NCBI GenBank assembly: GCA_030141605.1
Contig: JAQGDQ010000465.1
Span: forward strand, 115,848-179,847
Source: Tubiluchus corallicola
Taxonomy: Eukaryota > Priapulida > Priapulimorpha > Priapulimorphida > Tubiluchidae
Direction: 5' to 3'
Length of the DNA: 64,000 nucleotides
Positions 36,501-45,773 of this stretch are shown piece by piece. A model generated the notes under the pieces. The model was given only the letters and a program-made list of their open reading frames with translations. It searched no databases and was not told the DNA's origin. Both the position numbers and the translations under genes were made by a program. Each line of letters starts with the position of its first letter. Position 1 is the first letter of the stretch.

Positions 36501-39500
36501 TGCAGTATAACTGATTCTACAGACAACTTTATTGACTTTTTATATCGTTCTGGATTTCGTTTCCATGGCATTAAGTATACGACGATGACACAAGCATAAA
36601 CTAGAAGAACGCAGAGTCGACATGTTTTCAATAGAATTTCCAATCAATCAAAACACGTAAAGTTGTAATCTCATAAACAGTTTCGAATTAAAATTAAGAG
36701 TAATATCAAATCTCTCACTACAAGAGGCGAAATACAGTACCAAGTATCGGCATTATCTATCCAAAACCTTGTCGTCAGAAGAAATAAAATAACGCAATAA
36801 AAGTCCAGATTGAAACTAAATGGTAAATATTTCTGGTAGTTGTTTTCAGATTATTAAATCATTCCAGGAATTACCATTTATAAAAATTCGGAAGATTGAA
36901 CACCGAAATACTTAGGGGTTACATAAAGGCATTTGCTACTGCAAATGAACATCATTTTTGAGTACAGGAACAATGTTATACGAAGAAACTATTTTTATAA
37001 GTTAAATCAAAAGTAAGACTTTATACCTACTAATCAGTAATGAGTCATATACATTGTCTTTAATTTTTAAATGAGACCGGACAGCAGGGGCGTCTCCAGG
37101 TTGCATTAAACAACTGCATGACCTCAACCGGGTGTAAGTATAATACGCCAACGCCATCAAATTCGATGGGAAATTGAATATTATTATATTGTACATCGTA
37201 ACACGACATACAACGGAGAGAGCTCAGCACTTTATAAGTGCTACTGCATTTTATAACCGATAATGGAGAGAAAATCATTAAGCTTACAACCGGCTAGAAT
37301 GTATTTGTTACACAGTGGAATTCAATCGTTTCTAGTTTAGTTGGCAGAAGAGAAGGCCGCGTGATGACCCACTTACTAAACAGAACACATATTTACAGCA
37401 TTGCGTTCGAGGCCAACCACATATATGATAAACCGCTACGAGCAAGACAGCCCAACTCGCGAGGCCTTACCGAAATTTAAAACACAACTCATTAGACCGG
37501 AACACGCATTATCCCCAAGGCAAGGCTTATAACAACCCGTAGTACAATGCTGCTTTTGGCAAAAAGCTATTACGAGTTGTGGAAATTTAAATAACCCTGC
37601 ACCGGTATTAAGTAACAAAAGAGGCGGTGCACTGGCGGTGAATCAGCGAGCAATGTGGCCTGAAATGTTTTCATAGGACTCGCACGCGCGCACACAGCAG
37701 TGTTTGTACACCGTGAATCTATACAAATTAGACTGGCTAATCAACATACTAGATTGGCTTAGACTTGGAACGAATTCATTAAACAACTCATTGTATAGGA
37801 AACATTTTGACCCTTCCCCTCTTTATAACATCGTTTTTTTTTGTGGTTGAAGACCTTGTTTTTTCCTTATTACAATGCCCGAAGTACAATTGTTCAAAAC
37901 AGATCTTTATTGCTAACATTATATTCCATAGGTTTTACAAGTCAAATATAGACACAGGAAAGTTCAAATGTGACTTAGGTATGTCAAATGTAGACATAGG
38001 AATTTCGAATGTGTTTTGGTAACTCAAATGTGACTTAGGTAAGTCAAATGTAGACATAGATATTTCGAATGTGTTTTGGTAACTCAAATGTGACTTAGGT
38101 AAGTCAAATGTAGATGCATTACTTTGAATAAATCCGTAAATTACAAAAAGATAAACCAAAGATGGTCATCACCTCTTTCAGAACTTTGAAAAATGCGTTG
38201 TTTATCCTGAAACTAAATTTTTTGATAAACCATAACGTCGATAGAAAAGAATAAATTGGTTCCCACTTCCCAATGAACAGTGAATCACCAATTACGCTTA
38301 AGATTTCGTGAAAACCATTGTTAACACATTTGAACTACCTAAGTCTACATTTCAGTTACCAAGACACATTTGAATTGCCTAAATCTACATTTGAGTTAAC
38401 GCAGGTCTACATTTGACATGTAAAACCTATACAGTCTAAACGTCAAACATAATGCCTTGTGTGCTAACAAGGCAGCATGTCTGTCAGTAGTTGTAATGAT
38501 TATAATATTATGATATATTATGATATATTATGATATATTTTTATACTAAATTATAATGATGTTATATACATTTCATTGTGTTCAAAATCAAATGTGACAT
38601 TTTCTTTGTATTTTACAGCCATTGCAAGTCCTAAAGGTGTCATTTTTTCACCAACCCGGAGACGCTAATTTTTAATGAGTTTAATTAATTTTAATGATGC
38701 TGTTGGAGTGAAATTGGTAAAAAAATCTAATGTGTATCAGAAGAGGTTTGAGTTAAACTCGCCGAGGTTTCATTTTCAATTCCGAAAATAAAGAAATATG
38801 TTTGCAAAAAATGCTAAATAACCGCCAAGAAAGATGGCTGCTATCGTAAAATGGTCGTGTTTTAGGAAAACTAAAGCGACTTCTTATTTATCTCATTGTT
38901 TCCACTTCTCTGGTTACTTTAGCTTCAATCGACATATTTATATGACTTAGAAATTCACCAGATTACAGAGAAACTGCATAGCTGTAACAATTTCATTCCA
39001 AACACACAAATTCTGGACCCCATTTCCTCTAAAGTAAAAACTAACAACCGAGCAGTAGACGAGTATATTCGACGATCTCACTTTTTCAGCCAAAATGAAG
39101 AACCAAATATTACTTTATTTCCATCTTAAATAGTTTCTTACGCTTGGTATTTTAGACAGGTTTGAAAAATTCTTTTATTGTCATCTAGTGGGCCAGCACA
39201 ATGAGTCAGTTCTGCTTGAAAGAACAGTTAAATGATAGTAAACTTTTCCACCAATCATAAACGTATCAGTTTCAGTCTGCTAAATGCAATAATCGTACCA
39301 GTCTTAAAATTCAAGTCACGGGAGCTTTAGTATCAGGGAGAGGCAAGAAATGACATCAGTTTTTATGATCCCTCTCCATTTAGGACGAGACTAAGCACTG
39401 CTTAACTTCAGCAGCAGCAAAAAGCACATTCTCATCACTCACCTATACCCCTGCTGCTGTATTTCATACTCCTAATTATATTTATACAGAGTTAAACAGT

Positions 39501-41278
39501 AAACGTAATACGGAGAATGTACACACACAATCTGAACAGAAAAGTAGGACAAGAGAATTACAATGAGAAATAGAACTACAAACAGAAAAATGTGTTAATA
39601 TTCATACCTGTGTTTTTATACTGTGGCGAGATTGGACTGCATGACAAACTAGTTAGAACCATGGCAGCCATTCGTTCATCCATAACTTGTACGTCTTCTT
39701 GTATGCTGGCAATACACCTCTTTCTATACGTGTTTGTTAAAAAAAGAAAACTAGTTTACGTAGATTTTCTAAGATTTTTAGCAGTATAAGTGCATAATCG
39801 TTATGATGGCGTTAATGCTGTAAAGCCAAGTGTTTTACAGGATGCTGTAAGAGCTATGTTTTCTTTTCAGAACTTTAAGGATTTGATTTGGGAACCAAAA
39901 CGTTAATAAAACAATAAAACCATAATACTCAAACATAAACTTTACGGAGCTCAATGGGTTATTAAGGATTTAAGAGACAAAGAAATGATACGGAAAGGCA
40001 GATGTTTAAGCGATTAGACAGGATCCACTTCAATCTATGAATAAGATTAACTACGATTATTATTATTATCCTTGTAGTAAAACGAACTAATCCATTTGAC
40101 CCAGTGCGTACAATGGAACACTACATCAATGCAGCTGACTTACTCATACGATAATCAAAACGGATTAAAACGAATTAAAATAAATATGGTCGATTTTAAT
40201 AGGCAAGAACAATGGCACACATAAAATTCGAGTTACTGCGAATAGAACTTGCGGATTAGTGAGACAAAAATTCAAAGATTGCCCAAGACGGGTTAAATGA
40301 TTTACGAAAACCTAAAAATGATTGCCAAAAAATAAAGGAAATTATCACCATATAATTTAGACTTGTGCTATGTGGTTGTAATCATTTGTGCTATGTGGTT
40401 GTAATCATTTGTGCTATGTGGTTGTAATCATTTGTGCTATGTGGTTGTAATCATTTGTGCTATGCGGTTGTAACCATTTGTGCTATGTGGTTGTAATTAT
40501 TTTCACTGGCTTTTGCCACTAATAATTTACAAGGCGATCTAGTACTAAAACTAATCAAAAAAATTACATGCCATAAATGAACTTTGAAGATAATCAATTA
40601 ATTTCAACAAGGTGACAAGATCACGTCATTACAAACCAGGCAGTACTGCTAATTATATGGATGTTACACCCATACTTAGCTTTACCTGTACAACAACAAA
40701 CTTTTATTGCAAGTAAAAGTACTCATTGTGATTAACATTAAAAAGATAAAAGGTGCAAAATCAGAGTTAACATACCTTGGATAAAATGGCACGTCTATAT
40801 TCAACGAAGGGCGTTTCTTCTCCGCTAATACTGGATCCGCCATTCGACTATAGTCTGTATCTTGATCCACGAGTCGCGCAGACTTTCTACTTTCTAAAAG
40901 TCTCACCTCTTGTATGCGTCTGGTGATTTCCTGTGGTTTGCCGTGTTCACCTTGCTGTACTTTTACCGTTATTTCGTCTCCGTGTTGCAGGTGTTGCAAC
41001 ACAATGCCGGACACTTCTCGCCCGGCAACAGTGACAAAGATTCTTTGTCCTTCCCGTAGTATCACCGACGACACGGACCTGAATCCGGGTCCTATCATGT
41101 CCTTATCCTGTAACTCCATCACTCTTCCGTTCTCAAACTTGACGCTGTACGTTTCTCGTCCGTTCCATTTCGTCTTCGTAGCTTGTATGACACCGCCGTA
41201 GTATCGTCCATCCTGGAATAGAGCGCTGACTCGCGTTCCCAATATGGAACGTTTTGCCAACCGCTTTCCTGACGACAT
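18367..41278 (-). CDS. ZNF395/ZNF704/SLC2A4RG: ZNF395/ZNF704/SLC2A4RG-family transcription factor, complete seven-exon gene
   Basis: The exons on the minus strand are 41278-40776, 39723-39608, 28972-28782, 23390-23290, 21384-20999, 20282-20191 and 18582-18367. Phases agree at every junction, giving 1605 nt (534 codons plus stop). Residues 1-168 are the family N-terminal domain ([46 protein letters not shown]). Residues about 180-200 carry [14 protein letters not shown] Ser-rich stretch ends in a basic SPRKRK signal. A C2H2 finger has C279, C284, H297 and H302. Next come an acidic [13 protein letters not shown] block and a Ser run. The C-clamp has C507, C520, C523 and C529 in [17 protein letters not shown]. 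Family members are nuclear factors that bind GC-rich motifs and regulate genes such as GLUT4. The start is the first ATG after an in-frame TAA. The three vertebrate paralogs cannot be told apart here; this may be the pre-duplication gene. Confidence 0.95.
18670..19020 (+). repeat. Dispersed family B, copy 3
   Basis: In intron 6 of the ZNF395-family gene, 88 bp from the C-clamp exon. It carries TTCGCCATTTGCTAGTTAGA and GGTGCTGTACCTCTCAG, with an internal deletion towards the distal end. Confidence 0.7.
19723..20165 (+). mobile_element. Solo LTR with 5-bp target duplication GATAT
   Basis: It is bounded by TGTGGAAGT and ACTTTCACA and flanked on both sides by GATAT (19718-19722 and 20166-20170). 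It contains a TATATATA box near 19896 and AATAAA at 20072-20077, in the order expected of an LTR promoter and poly(A) signal. No internal retroviral genes are present. It lies in intron 6 of the ZNF395-family gene, antisense to it. Confidence 0.78.
20191..20282 (-). CDS. ZNF395/ZNF704/SLC2A4RG: ZNF395-family exon 6
   Basis: This 92-nt exon lies between GATTCCAG and GTAAAT. It encodes [20 protein letters not shown] then [10 protein letters not shown]. It is required by phase: exon 5 ends in phase 1 and exon 7 begins in phase 0. Its donor is about 25 bp from a solo LTR. Confidence 0.85.
20430..20895 (+). repeat. Dispersed family B, copy 4
   Basis: Nearly full length, in intron 5 of the ZNF395-family gene. 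It runs from ATTGAAAGCAAACATACTAT through GGTGCTGTACCTCTCAGTTC to TTTGTGATGTC. Confidence 0.72.
20999..21384 (-). CDS. ZNF395/ZNF704/SLC2A4RG: ZNF395-family exon 5 (acidic block and Ser run)
   Basis: This 386-nt exon lies between TTTTCTAG and GTGAGT. It begins [20 protein letters not shown] followed by FYYNEIEV, a conserved block after the finger. A run of eight Ser codons (a GAA/GAG-type microsatellite on the plus strand, about 21044-21068) precedes the end of the exon. Confidence 0.93.
21831..22223. mobile_element. hAT-like non-autonomous element with 8-bp duplication ACTCTACG
   Basis: Exact 8-bp direct repeats ACTCTACG (21823-21830 and 22224-22231) flank 393 bp whose ends are the imperfect inverted repeats CAGCGGCGGAT and ATCCGCTACAG. 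Inside is GGGCCTTAGGCTT near both ends. No transposase. Intron 4 of the ZNF395-family gene. Confidence 0.8.
22808..22987. mobile_element. 180-bp hairpin (MITE-like) element
   Basis: About 75-bp inverted arms (ACACACCATCAACTG ... GAATTCATCAAAAATTTTTT and the complement) surround a short loop. No certain target duplication. Intron 4 of the ZNF395-family gene. Confidence 0.72.
22988..24832. other. ZNF395-family introns 3 and 4, nothing recognised beyond exon 4
   Basis: Only the zinc-finger exon at 23290-23390 is identifiable. Short frames near 23880-24122 have no family signature. Confidence 0.4.
23290..23390 (-). CDS. ZNF395/ZNF704/SLC2A4RG: ZNF395-family exon 4 (C2H2 zinc finger)
   Basis: This 101-nt exon lies between TTGTAG and GTAAGC. 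It encodes [18 protein letters not shown] and EQHVREAHL. The spacing C-x4-C-x12-H-x4-H is a complete C2H2 finger, and VREAHLG is typical of the family. Confidence 0.94.
24833..25349. repeat. 55-bp minisatellite interrupted by CACCACAACACA block
   Basis: The unit holds GTGGTCACAGATCAGCTTTG, TGACGTTGTAAAG and GTCTGTGGTTTGTCAC. GTCACA...TGTGAC inside each unit forms a small inverted repeat. A purine-poor block of CACCACAACACACAAAA (25027-25152) interrupts the array. Intron 3 of the ZNF395-family gene. Confidence 0.92.
25685..25850. repeat. Degenerate CCCTAA-like tract
   Basis: Imperfect CCTAACCCTA, CCCGAGCC and CCTAATCC units on the plus strand (TTAGGG-like on the minus strand). It is heavily mutated and intronic, so an interstitial telomere-like repeat, not a chromosome end. 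Confidence 0.7.
26200..26460. promoter_or_regulatory. GC/CpG-richer island inside intron 3 (function unknown)
   Basis: GCGGCAGAGTGCGCGCGGCA and CAACCGGCGCTGG stand out against AT-rich surroundings. Reading frames on the minus strand here match nothing I know. An internal promoter or a transposon piece are both possible. Confidence 0.25.
26686..27000. repeat. Diverged tandem duplication, about 170-bp unit
   Basis: AATATTTCTTGATTTTACAC, CACTTTTACATACGTTTATA and CCAAAGTTTTAATAGATGTG recur about 170 bp later with roughly 15% differences. Intron 3 of the ZNF395-family gene. Confidence 0.8.
27224..27799 (-). other. Unassigned 191-codon open frame in intron 3
   Basis: An ATG-started frame begins [20 protein letters not shown]. 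It has mixed composition and is not repeat-derived, but matches no family I recognise. It ends in a low-complexity [10 protein letters not shown] stretch encoded by a GCGT-rich run. Without conservation or transcript evidence it may be chance. Confidence 0.2.
27880..28170. repeat. GAT/AAT/GAC trinucleotide tracts around SINE tails
   Basis: Two GAT-rich tracts (27880-27955 and 28048-28170) with AATAAT and GACGAC variants. Each follows the 3' tail of a SINE copy read on the minus strand, so they probably grew from the SINE's own short 3' repeats. Confidence 0.85.
27956..28022 (-). mobile_element. 5'-truncated SINE tail
   Basis: On the minus strand GTTTTTAGGAGCTTATGTTA ... CTGACTTTAAATAAAGATTG matches the 3' end of the larger SINE at 28190-28480. 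Only the tail is present. Confidence 0.6.
28190..28480 (-). mobile_element. tRNA-derived SINE with conserved central domain
   Basis: On the minus strand a B-box-like GAGTTCGATAC is followed by GGGTCATACCAAAGACTTTA and AAAATGGTATGAGCTGTTGC, CCTGCCTGGCGCG, then the tail AGGAGCTTATGTTCATCC and TAAATAAACATT plus ATT repeats. I recall this central segment from SINEs of several invertebrate phyla. The tRNA head is degenerate. Confidence 0.6.
28782..28972 (-). CDS. ZNF395/ZNF704/SLC2A4RG: ZNF395-family exon 3 (Ser-rich, nuclear signal)
   Basis: This 191-nt exon lies between CTTTCAG and GTAGGC. It encodes [17 protein letters not shown], a run with four Asn before APVASPP, an acidic [16 protein letters not shown] stretch and SPRKRK, a likely nuclear localisation signal. 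Confidence 0.9.
29476..29582. repeat. (CACTA)n pentanucleotide microsatellite
   Basis: About 20 perfect CACTA units. Intron 2 of the ZNF395-family gene. Confidence 0.95.
30253..30620. mobile_element. hAT-like non-autonomous element with 8-bp duplication ACTAGAAG
   Basis: ACTAGAAG flanks both sides exactly (30245-30252 and 30621-30628). The ends CAGGGCCTATTTCA and TGAAATAGGCCCTA are 14-bp inverted repeats with one mismatch. The subterminal regions are GC-rich (GCGAGGCCC). No transposase. Intron 2 of the ZNF395-family gene. Confidence 0.85.
31315..31500 (-). repeat. Dispersed family B, copy 5 (internally deleted)
   Basis: Reverse copy keeping the TACTACGTCACAACTGAACA and CACCTGTTTTTTGTGCA segments and the terminal TAAGACTGGGTCCGGTTTTC. 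The central tRNA-unlike core is missing. Confidence 0.65.
33703..34427. repeat. Telomere-like 24-bp array (TTAGGG derivative)
   Basis: The unit is GGGTTAGGGTTAGG plus ATGAGATTTA, about 30 copies. Some copies carry GAGTTAGAGTTAGG, alternating in a higher-order pattern. Unique sequence lies on both sides, so it is interstitial. Intron 2 of the ZNF395-family gene. The long Arg/Val/Met frame through it is a repeat by-product. Confidence 0.95.
35397..35835. mobile_element. piggyBac-like non-autonomous element, copy 1
   Basis: 439 bp flanked by TTAA on both sides (35393-35396 and 35836-35839), ends CCCTTTCA and TGAAAGGG. Subterminal palindromic TATCCCACGGGATA motifs lie near both ends. No transposase. 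Intron 2 of the ZNF395-family gene. Confidence 0.83.
37928..38430. mobile_element. Foldback element with tandem repeats in its arms
   Basis: The outer 26 bp (ATAGGTTTTACAAGTCAAAT...) are repeated inverted at the right end with two mismatches. The left arm has about 2.5 copies of a 61-bp unit (GTGACTTAGGTAAGTCAAAT, TTTCGAATGTGTTTTGGTAA), and the right arm has inverted, shorter variants. No target duplication seen. Intron 2 of the ZNF395-family gene. Confidence 0.75.
38498..38546. repeat. TATTATGATA short tandem repeat
   Basis: About four copies of a 10-bp AT-rich unit. Confidence 0.8.
39608..39723 (-). CDS. ZNF395/ZNF704/SLC2A4RG: ZNF395-family exon 2 ([17 protein letters not shown])
   Basis: This 116-nt exon is easily missed. 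Its acceptor TATAG follows a T-rich tract and its donor is GTATGA. It encodes [20 protein letters not shown] and then [15 protein letters not shown] recognise this as the conserved Met/Leu/Ser motif of the family. Phase 2 in and phase 1 out reconcile exons 1 and 3, which otherwise do not join. Confidence 0.92.
40363..40500. repeat. 23-bp minisatellite, six copies
   Basis: The unit reads TTGTGCTATGTGGTTGTAAT plus CAT, with one GCGG and one ACCAT variant. Intron 1 of the ZNF395-family gene. Confidence 0.93.
40776..41278 (-). CDS. ZNF395/ZNF704/SLC2A4RG: ZNF395-family exon 1 (N-terminal family domain)
   Basis: It starts at ATG 41278-41276, with an in-frame TAA upstream and no other ATG between. 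It encodes [17 protein letters not shown] through the [20 protein letters not shown] block to VPFYP, then donor GTATGT. An upstream in-frame GTG at 41281 is not needed as a start. Confidence 0.94.
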
Positions 41279-41560
41279 CACCGTCTGATTTGCAAATATT
41301 TGTTGTAGTAAAGCGAGTTAGCGCGTGTTTACATCATTTACGCGCGTAGAAAAAACATACCGGCTTCCACAGACCTGGATTACGTGTAGTTTCGTAGTGC
41401 GTATGCCGGTTTGCTGCTGACCTGTTTTGTTTTGGTTTGCTACAAGGTGTGGCCACAAAATAACAACAAAGCACGTCATGTATGAGTCGCGTTCTCTTAT
41501 TGGTCAAATTTTATCGACCCGGTAAATGATTCGCTGGATCACGCAAAGGCGGGGCGCCGA
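41279..41560 (-). promoter_or_regulatory. Putative 5' UTR/promoter of the ZNF395-family gene
   Basis: This is the relatively GC- and CpG-richer stretch directly upstream of the ATG. On the minus strand it holds a CCAAT box (plus 41499-41503 ATTGG) and a CRE-like TGACGTG (plus 41472-41478), about 200 bp before the start codon. No clear TATA box is seen. A non-coding 5' exon further upstream is not excluded. Confidence 0.4.
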
Positions 41561-43097
41561 TCAGCTGATACAGTATTTATTTCGTAACAATTTGTCGGCT
41601 TACAATTTTTTCACGTTTTTTCACTTTGAATATCGAAATCTTTATTCTTTCACTTCCTTGCGTCTTAATTGTACATCGTCGCAAAACCAGTGGCTTTTGA
41701 AGAAGTTATATGATACACAGCGGCTGATTATTTCCAAATGAACTGCAGTAACCGCTCAGTGAACTCTCAGTAACACCGGCCGGCAATCGTGTTTACGCTG
41801 TTACGGTTTCTACTTTCACCCACCACCAACTGCGCAGCTTTTCAGCGAGTATCGCGAAGTGGTGCAATAGTAGTGGGAATCAGGTTTAACTTTATATGGT
41901 CTTTATTATACTGTAGCAACCGATTTACGTAGAAACTGGCAATTGATGATGCAATAGGCCTCTACTAATAGAAACGTAAAGAATCTCGAGCTCACTAATC
42001 CTAAGTGTAAAGTTGGACGAAAATTTTGCTTTAGTAAAAATATTAAATCGTATTAATATTTTCGAATTCAGATTTAATATGAAATCAGTTATACCACATT
42101 TACAACCACACGTAGCCTTTGCAAAAATTAAATTTTCATAGAAATGTTTCTCCTAAAAAAACAGGCGTTTAAAATCAAACATGGTAAAATAAGATTAATG
42201 AAGTGTCACAGTATTATTATTTATGGATTTAATCTTTTTAAAATTAAAATTAAATATAATATTATGGAGATGTAATAGTTATATTATTAACCCTTTCTTT
42301 TAAAATTAACAGATTAACTTATTTTAAATCATTAGAAAAAGTTGTCACAATCACCAGAGTAAGTGAACAATAATGTAATGTTCCATATTTGCTTTTTTGA
42401 ATTGGTGGAAATTAATACGTGCGCGGAGAGACGCATTAGTGGGGGTAGAGACAAATGAACAGAACCGCGCCCTCAATCGTTCGCTGGTCGGGTTACCAAG
42501 CGGGCACATCGAGACCTAGAAAAATTGATTCACAGAGAAAGTTGCTGGTTTTCGTGCCGCACCGCCATCTAATGGCTAGGATGGCATACAAAAATTAAGT
42601 GATTGAAGTTGACAGTAGTGCAAAATGCATTTCAGTCTGAATGTTTATGTGTATATGCTTGTAAAATAGCACGTGTGTTTATGCGGAAACTATGAAGGAT
42701 TAAAAATATCATCATAGTATATTATCATTAATGTATGAATATAAAAATATTAGAAATGTACTGAAAAAAACAAATAAATATCAGGTTTAAATGTTACCAA
42801 ACCTAGTCCATTCATCGAGTAACTGAAGTTAATGGTTTTAGAAGTGTTATGCAAACAAATTTTGTTACACATCGCTCAAATTAGGCCACTGGATACTGGT
42901 CAATACTCAAGCTGACGAGTTGCGGGCTTGCAGTTATAATATAAATGTAACAGAAAATTTGAATCCTTATAACAAATTTACTAGTGATAAGAGGTATTAG
43001 TTAGTAACAATGTTTATAAGAACGAATGAATGAAAAATTTATTTATATAGTGGCCTACTTCATTTACAATCTCAACACGTTGAACAATAAAATACAT
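41561..43097. other. Intergenic upstream of the ZNF395-family gene
   Basis: A short CpG-containing stretch near 42420-42560 is unassigned. No gene recognised. Confidence 0.4.
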
Positions 43098-43101
43098 TTA
43101 A

Positions 43102-43559
43102 CCCTTTCTGTCCCAAATTATTTTTTAATAAGAGAGAATTTCTTGGCTTGGTACTTTTGTTCAGTATGTCCATCTTGTTTGCACATAATAATTATTTTTT
43201 CTACCTGTGCTCGCGTGCTAAATATAGCCTGTATCCCACGGGATACATTGGGATTCAATGGAAGCATAAAATGTGCTTCATTTTGCAACTGCTGATAATT
43301 TTTTAAAGTGTTTAAGACATTTAGTATGCACGCTATGCTGATCTGTACAAAGTCGTCTCTAAAGTACTGTACCTTGCGCAGTTTTTTAGGTTATGTAGAT
43401 TTTCTAGTTTGCCATTTTATCACCATTTTTAGTCTATTGTTATTGGCTTAAATCAAAATAACTATTAACAGATCGAATAACTGTCATTTCCAAAATTTTA
43501 TTAATTCTAAAGGCACAAAATATTCTCGTGTCCCATGGGATACAACGGGTATGAAAGGG
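43102..43559. mobile_element. piggyBac-like non-autonomous element, copy 2
   Basis: 458 bp in the same orientation as copy 1, flanked by TTAA (43098-43101 and 43560-43563), ends CCCTTTCT and TGAAAGGG. The interior closely matches copy 1. Confidence 0.83.
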
Positions 43560-43651
43560 TTAAATTCATAAGATACATTAAAATTTAAAATACGTTTAAA
43601 AAATAAAATAAAAACCAATTCACCATAAAAAGTACAGTCTAAACAAATGTG

Positions 43652-43745
43652 TCATTTAAAAGAATTTAATGAGATTGCAATCCGTACGGCAACAGGTAAG
43701 GTATTCCAGAGACATGGAGGCCAAGTAAGAATGTTATTGTTAATA
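43652..43745 (-). pseudogene. LINE reverse-transcriptase C-terminal fragment (minus)
   Basis: The frame reads WPPCLWNTLPVAVRIAISLN then SFK and stop. LWNTLP-x-IR-SLNSFK is the end signature of LINE ORF2 proteins. Only about 30 codons are recognisable. Confidence 0.58.
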
Positions 43746-44106
43746 GGAAAAGAACAAATTCCTGGTCAAAGATAAGAAGCTGGATGTACTCTTATGCAAG
43801 CAGTTGTCCTATATCTAGGAGGGATTTATCATTTAAAATTGCAGAGCAACAGACATGTAAACTTAACTTACATCAAACAATGAAAACAATGTTCCAGAGT
43901 ACCACAAAGCACGTCTCCAAGTGAATGCGAAAAGAAAAAATAGCCAAGTAGCACTTTCTTAAATTATATACTGTAATATATAAGATAGTTAAGCCCAAAC
44001 ATATTTTAATATTAATATTTTTAAGTATTAAAAATAAGATGTTCAAACATAATCAAAAATGAAGATTTACACACTAGAATGAAAGAAATTTCTTCAAAGT
44101 TCAAAA

Positions 44107-44387
44107 GTCAAGATCCGAAGATTAACATGGCTAGGGCAGCTTCTAAGATTACCAAATGAAGCACCAGTGAGAATCGCCTTAAAGGAAGCCTTAAAACCTT
44201 GCAAAAACCACCTGGTAAACCTAAAACAACTTGGATAGCTAAGATAAATAAAGATGTTCAACAACTTCAACCAAATCTATCTTTAGGATTAGAAGAACCT
44301 ACGTTGTTAGCTGCAGATAGAAGTGGCTGAAATACTCTAATAAATGTTGATGTCTCAATGTCTACAGCAGATGGAATGAGACCTTGA
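44107..44387 (+). pseudogene. LINE ORF2 terminal fragment (frameshifted, in-frame stop)
   Basis: RRLTWLGQLLRLPNEAPVRI and ALKEALKPCK are followed, after a one-base shift, by PPGKPKTTWIAKINKDVQQL, then LAADRSG, stop, NTLINVDVSMSTADGMRP and a final stop. WLGHxLRLP, GRPKTTW and DRxxW are standard in LINE ORF2 C-terminal regions. A pseudogene from a different lineage than the fragment just upstream. Confidence 0.72.
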
Positions 44388-44440
44388 AGAAGAAGTGGAA
44401 CCACAAAGTCAAAAGTATTTAATGATTTTGTTTTCTCCTT

Positions 44441-45773
44441 TTTCTTCCTTTCAAAGCGGTAACAGAGGCTGGAGCACTTTGTTCTATCTCGGTGTTCTTC
44501 CTTTCAAAGCGGTAACAGAGGCTGGAGCACTTTGTTCTATCTCGGTGTTCTTCCTTTCAAAGCGGTAACAGAGGCTGGAGCACTTTGTTCTATCTCGGTG
44601 TTCTTCCTTTCAAAGCGGTAACAGAGGCTGGAGCATTTTGTTCTATCTCGGTGTTCTTCCTTTCAAAGCGGTAACAGAGGCTGGAGCATTTTGTTCTAGC
44701 TCGGTGTTCTTCCTTTCAAAGCGGTAACAGAGGCTGGAGCACTTTGTTCTATCTCGGTGTTCTTCCTTTCAAAGCGGTAACAGAGGCTGGAGCACTTTGT
44801 TCTATCTCGGTGTTCTTCCTTTCAAAGCGGTAACAGAGGCTGGAGCACTTTGTTCTATCTCGGTGTTCTTCCTTTCAAAGCGGTAACAGAGGCTGGAGCA
44901 CTTTGTTCTATCTCGGTGTTCTTCCTTTCAAAGCGGTAACAGAGGCTGGAGCACTTTGTTCTATCTCGGTGTTCTTCCTTTCAAAGCGGTAACAGAGGCT
45001 GGAGCACTTTGTTCTATCTCGGTGTTCTTCCTTTCAAAGCGGTAACAGAGGCTGGAGCACTTTGTTCTATCTCGGTGTTCTTCCTTTCAAAGCGGTAACA
45101 GAGGCTGGAGCACTTTGTTCTATCTCGGTGTTCTTCCTTTCAAAGCGGTAACAGAGGCTGGAGCACTTTGTTCTATCTCGGTGTTCTTCCTTTCAAAGCG
45201 GTAACAGAGGCTGGAGCACTTTGTTCTATCTCGGTGTTCTTCCTTTCAAAGTGGTAACAGCGGTGTTCTTCCTTTCAAAGTGGTAACAGAGGCTGGAGCA
45301 CTTTGTTCTATCTCGGTGTTCTTCCTTTCAAAGTGGTAACAGCGGTGTTCTTCCTTTCAAAGTGGTAACAGAGGCTGGAGCACTTTGTTCTATCTCGGTG
45401 TTCTTCCTTTCAAAGTGGTAACAGAGGCTGGAGCACTTTGTTCTATCTCGGTGTTCTTCCTTTCAAAGCGGTAACAGAGGCTGGAGCACTTTGTTCTATC
45501 TCGGTGTTCTTCCTTTCAAAGCGGTAACAGAGGCTGGAGCACTTTGTTCTATCTCGGTGTTCTTCCTTTCAAAGCGGTAACAGAGGCTGGAGCACTTTGT
45601 TCTATCTCGGTGTTCTTCCTTTCAAAGCGGTAACAGAGGCTGGAGCACTTTGTTCTATCTCGGTGTTCTTCCTTTCAAAGTGGTAACAGAGGCTGGAGCA
45701 CTTTGTTCTATCTCGGTGTTCTTCCTTTCAAAGTGGTAACAGAGGCTGGAGCACTTTGTTCTATCTCGGTGTT
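44441..45773. repeat. 53-bp minisatellite, about 25 copies
   Basis: The unit holds TTCCTTTCAAAGCGGTAACA, GAGGCTGGAGCACTTTGTTC and TATCTCGGTG. Most copies are identical. AAAGTGG replaces AAAGCGG from about 45250. Two short units that skip the middle (TAACAGCGGTGTTC) occur at 45258 and 45342. Intergenic. Confidence 0.96.

Larger units (their letters stand above)
35840..39607. other. ZNF395-family intron 2, right part
   Basis: Apart from the foldback element and the short AT repeat, I see nothing. Frames of 60-90 codons here have no recognisable motifs. Confidence 0.4.
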
